A stretch of DNA of 60,000 nucleotides from Takakia lepidozioides (Eukaryota; Streptophyta; Takakiopsida; Takakiales; Takakiaceae), in assembly GCA_030704615.1 (NCBI GenBank), contig CM060731.1:5768001-5828000 (forward strand), read 5' to 3'. Within the stretch, counting starts at the first letter, position 1; every line of letters begins with the position of its first letter. The position numbers and the translations under genes were made by a program. Below the pieces are notes generated by a model. It did not search any database, was not told where the DNA came from, and saw only the letters and a program-made list of their open reading frames with translations. Of this stretch, positions 59,916 through 60,000 are shown one piece after another.

Positions 59916-60000
59916 TGGTATGAGACAGAGACACAGAGAGAGAGAGAGCTTCCATGAGCAACAAGAGAAATCAAATTGGGTAGGAGGAGTAGGAGTGTGC
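59916..60000. repeat. GA-rich tract at window end
   Basis: ACAGAGAGAGAGAGAGCTT at 59,932-59,950; nothing else seen before the edge. Confidence 0.6.

Overview
The window is nuclear DNA of a land plant. The genes have many short exons with GT-AG introns, and several are plant-type: a bifunctional TH1 thiamin enzyme, an importin alpha of the IMPA9 type, a PLS-type PPR fragment, a potato inhibitor I-like exon, and a DUF4283-like ORF. Chromovirus, hAT, LINE and tRNA-derived SINE copies fill the spaces. A spore-bearing plant (moss, lycophyte or fern) seems likely from the look of the PPR and hAT copies, but this is an impression, not a proof.

Layout. 0.7-6.7 kb, minus strand: TH1, HMP-P kinase plus the start of thiamin-phosphate synthase, running off the left edge, with LINE pieces in two introns. 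A potato inhibitor I-like exon lies 20 nt upstream of the longest TH1 reading frame. 7.8-11.1 kb: a PPR pseudogene split by a 2.8 kb hAT element with its target duplication. 11.1-23.2 kb: a retrotransposon nest. A solo LTR (flanks ATACT) holds an internally deleted Ty3/gypsy chromovirus (flanks AAGCT), which holds a full-length copy of the same family (flanks ACAAC). 23.2-23.8 kb: palindrome-bearing repeats. 24.5-25.1 kb: a DUF4283-like ORF. 26.5-31.1 kb, minus: a complete ten-exon serine carboxypeptidase-like gene with SINEs in intron 7. 33.4-34.7 kb: fragments of two genes of this same window (IMPA9 and eIF1) side by side in one orientation. 35.4-38.3 kb, minus: a five-exon gene of unknown family with a ParB/sulfiredoxin-like DGNHR motif. 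39-43 kb: decayed or unassigned coding-like sequence. 43.8-46.2 kb, minus: complete eIF1 (SUI1). 50.5-52.5 kb, minus: a histone-fold protein. 53.5-59.5 kb, plus: complete eleven-exon IMPA9.

The most unusual signal is a recurring palindrome of about 24-28 nt whose centre reads CGTTGACG on the gene's sense strand. Four copies follow the stop codon of the unknown five-exon gene and at least five more lie in its intron 1; none lies in its coding exons. A relic of the same gene's last exon at 12.2 kb is also followed by four such palindromes, once the nested retrotransposons are mentally removed. The association of a gene family with a palindrome family at two loci looks like a real, undescribed unit.

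The recognised housekeeping genes (thiamin synthesis, translation initiation, nuclear import, proteolysis) are not functionally linked and each has its own transcription direction. Exon borders were assigned by hand from splice consensus, frame continuity and remembered family alignments; no search was run.
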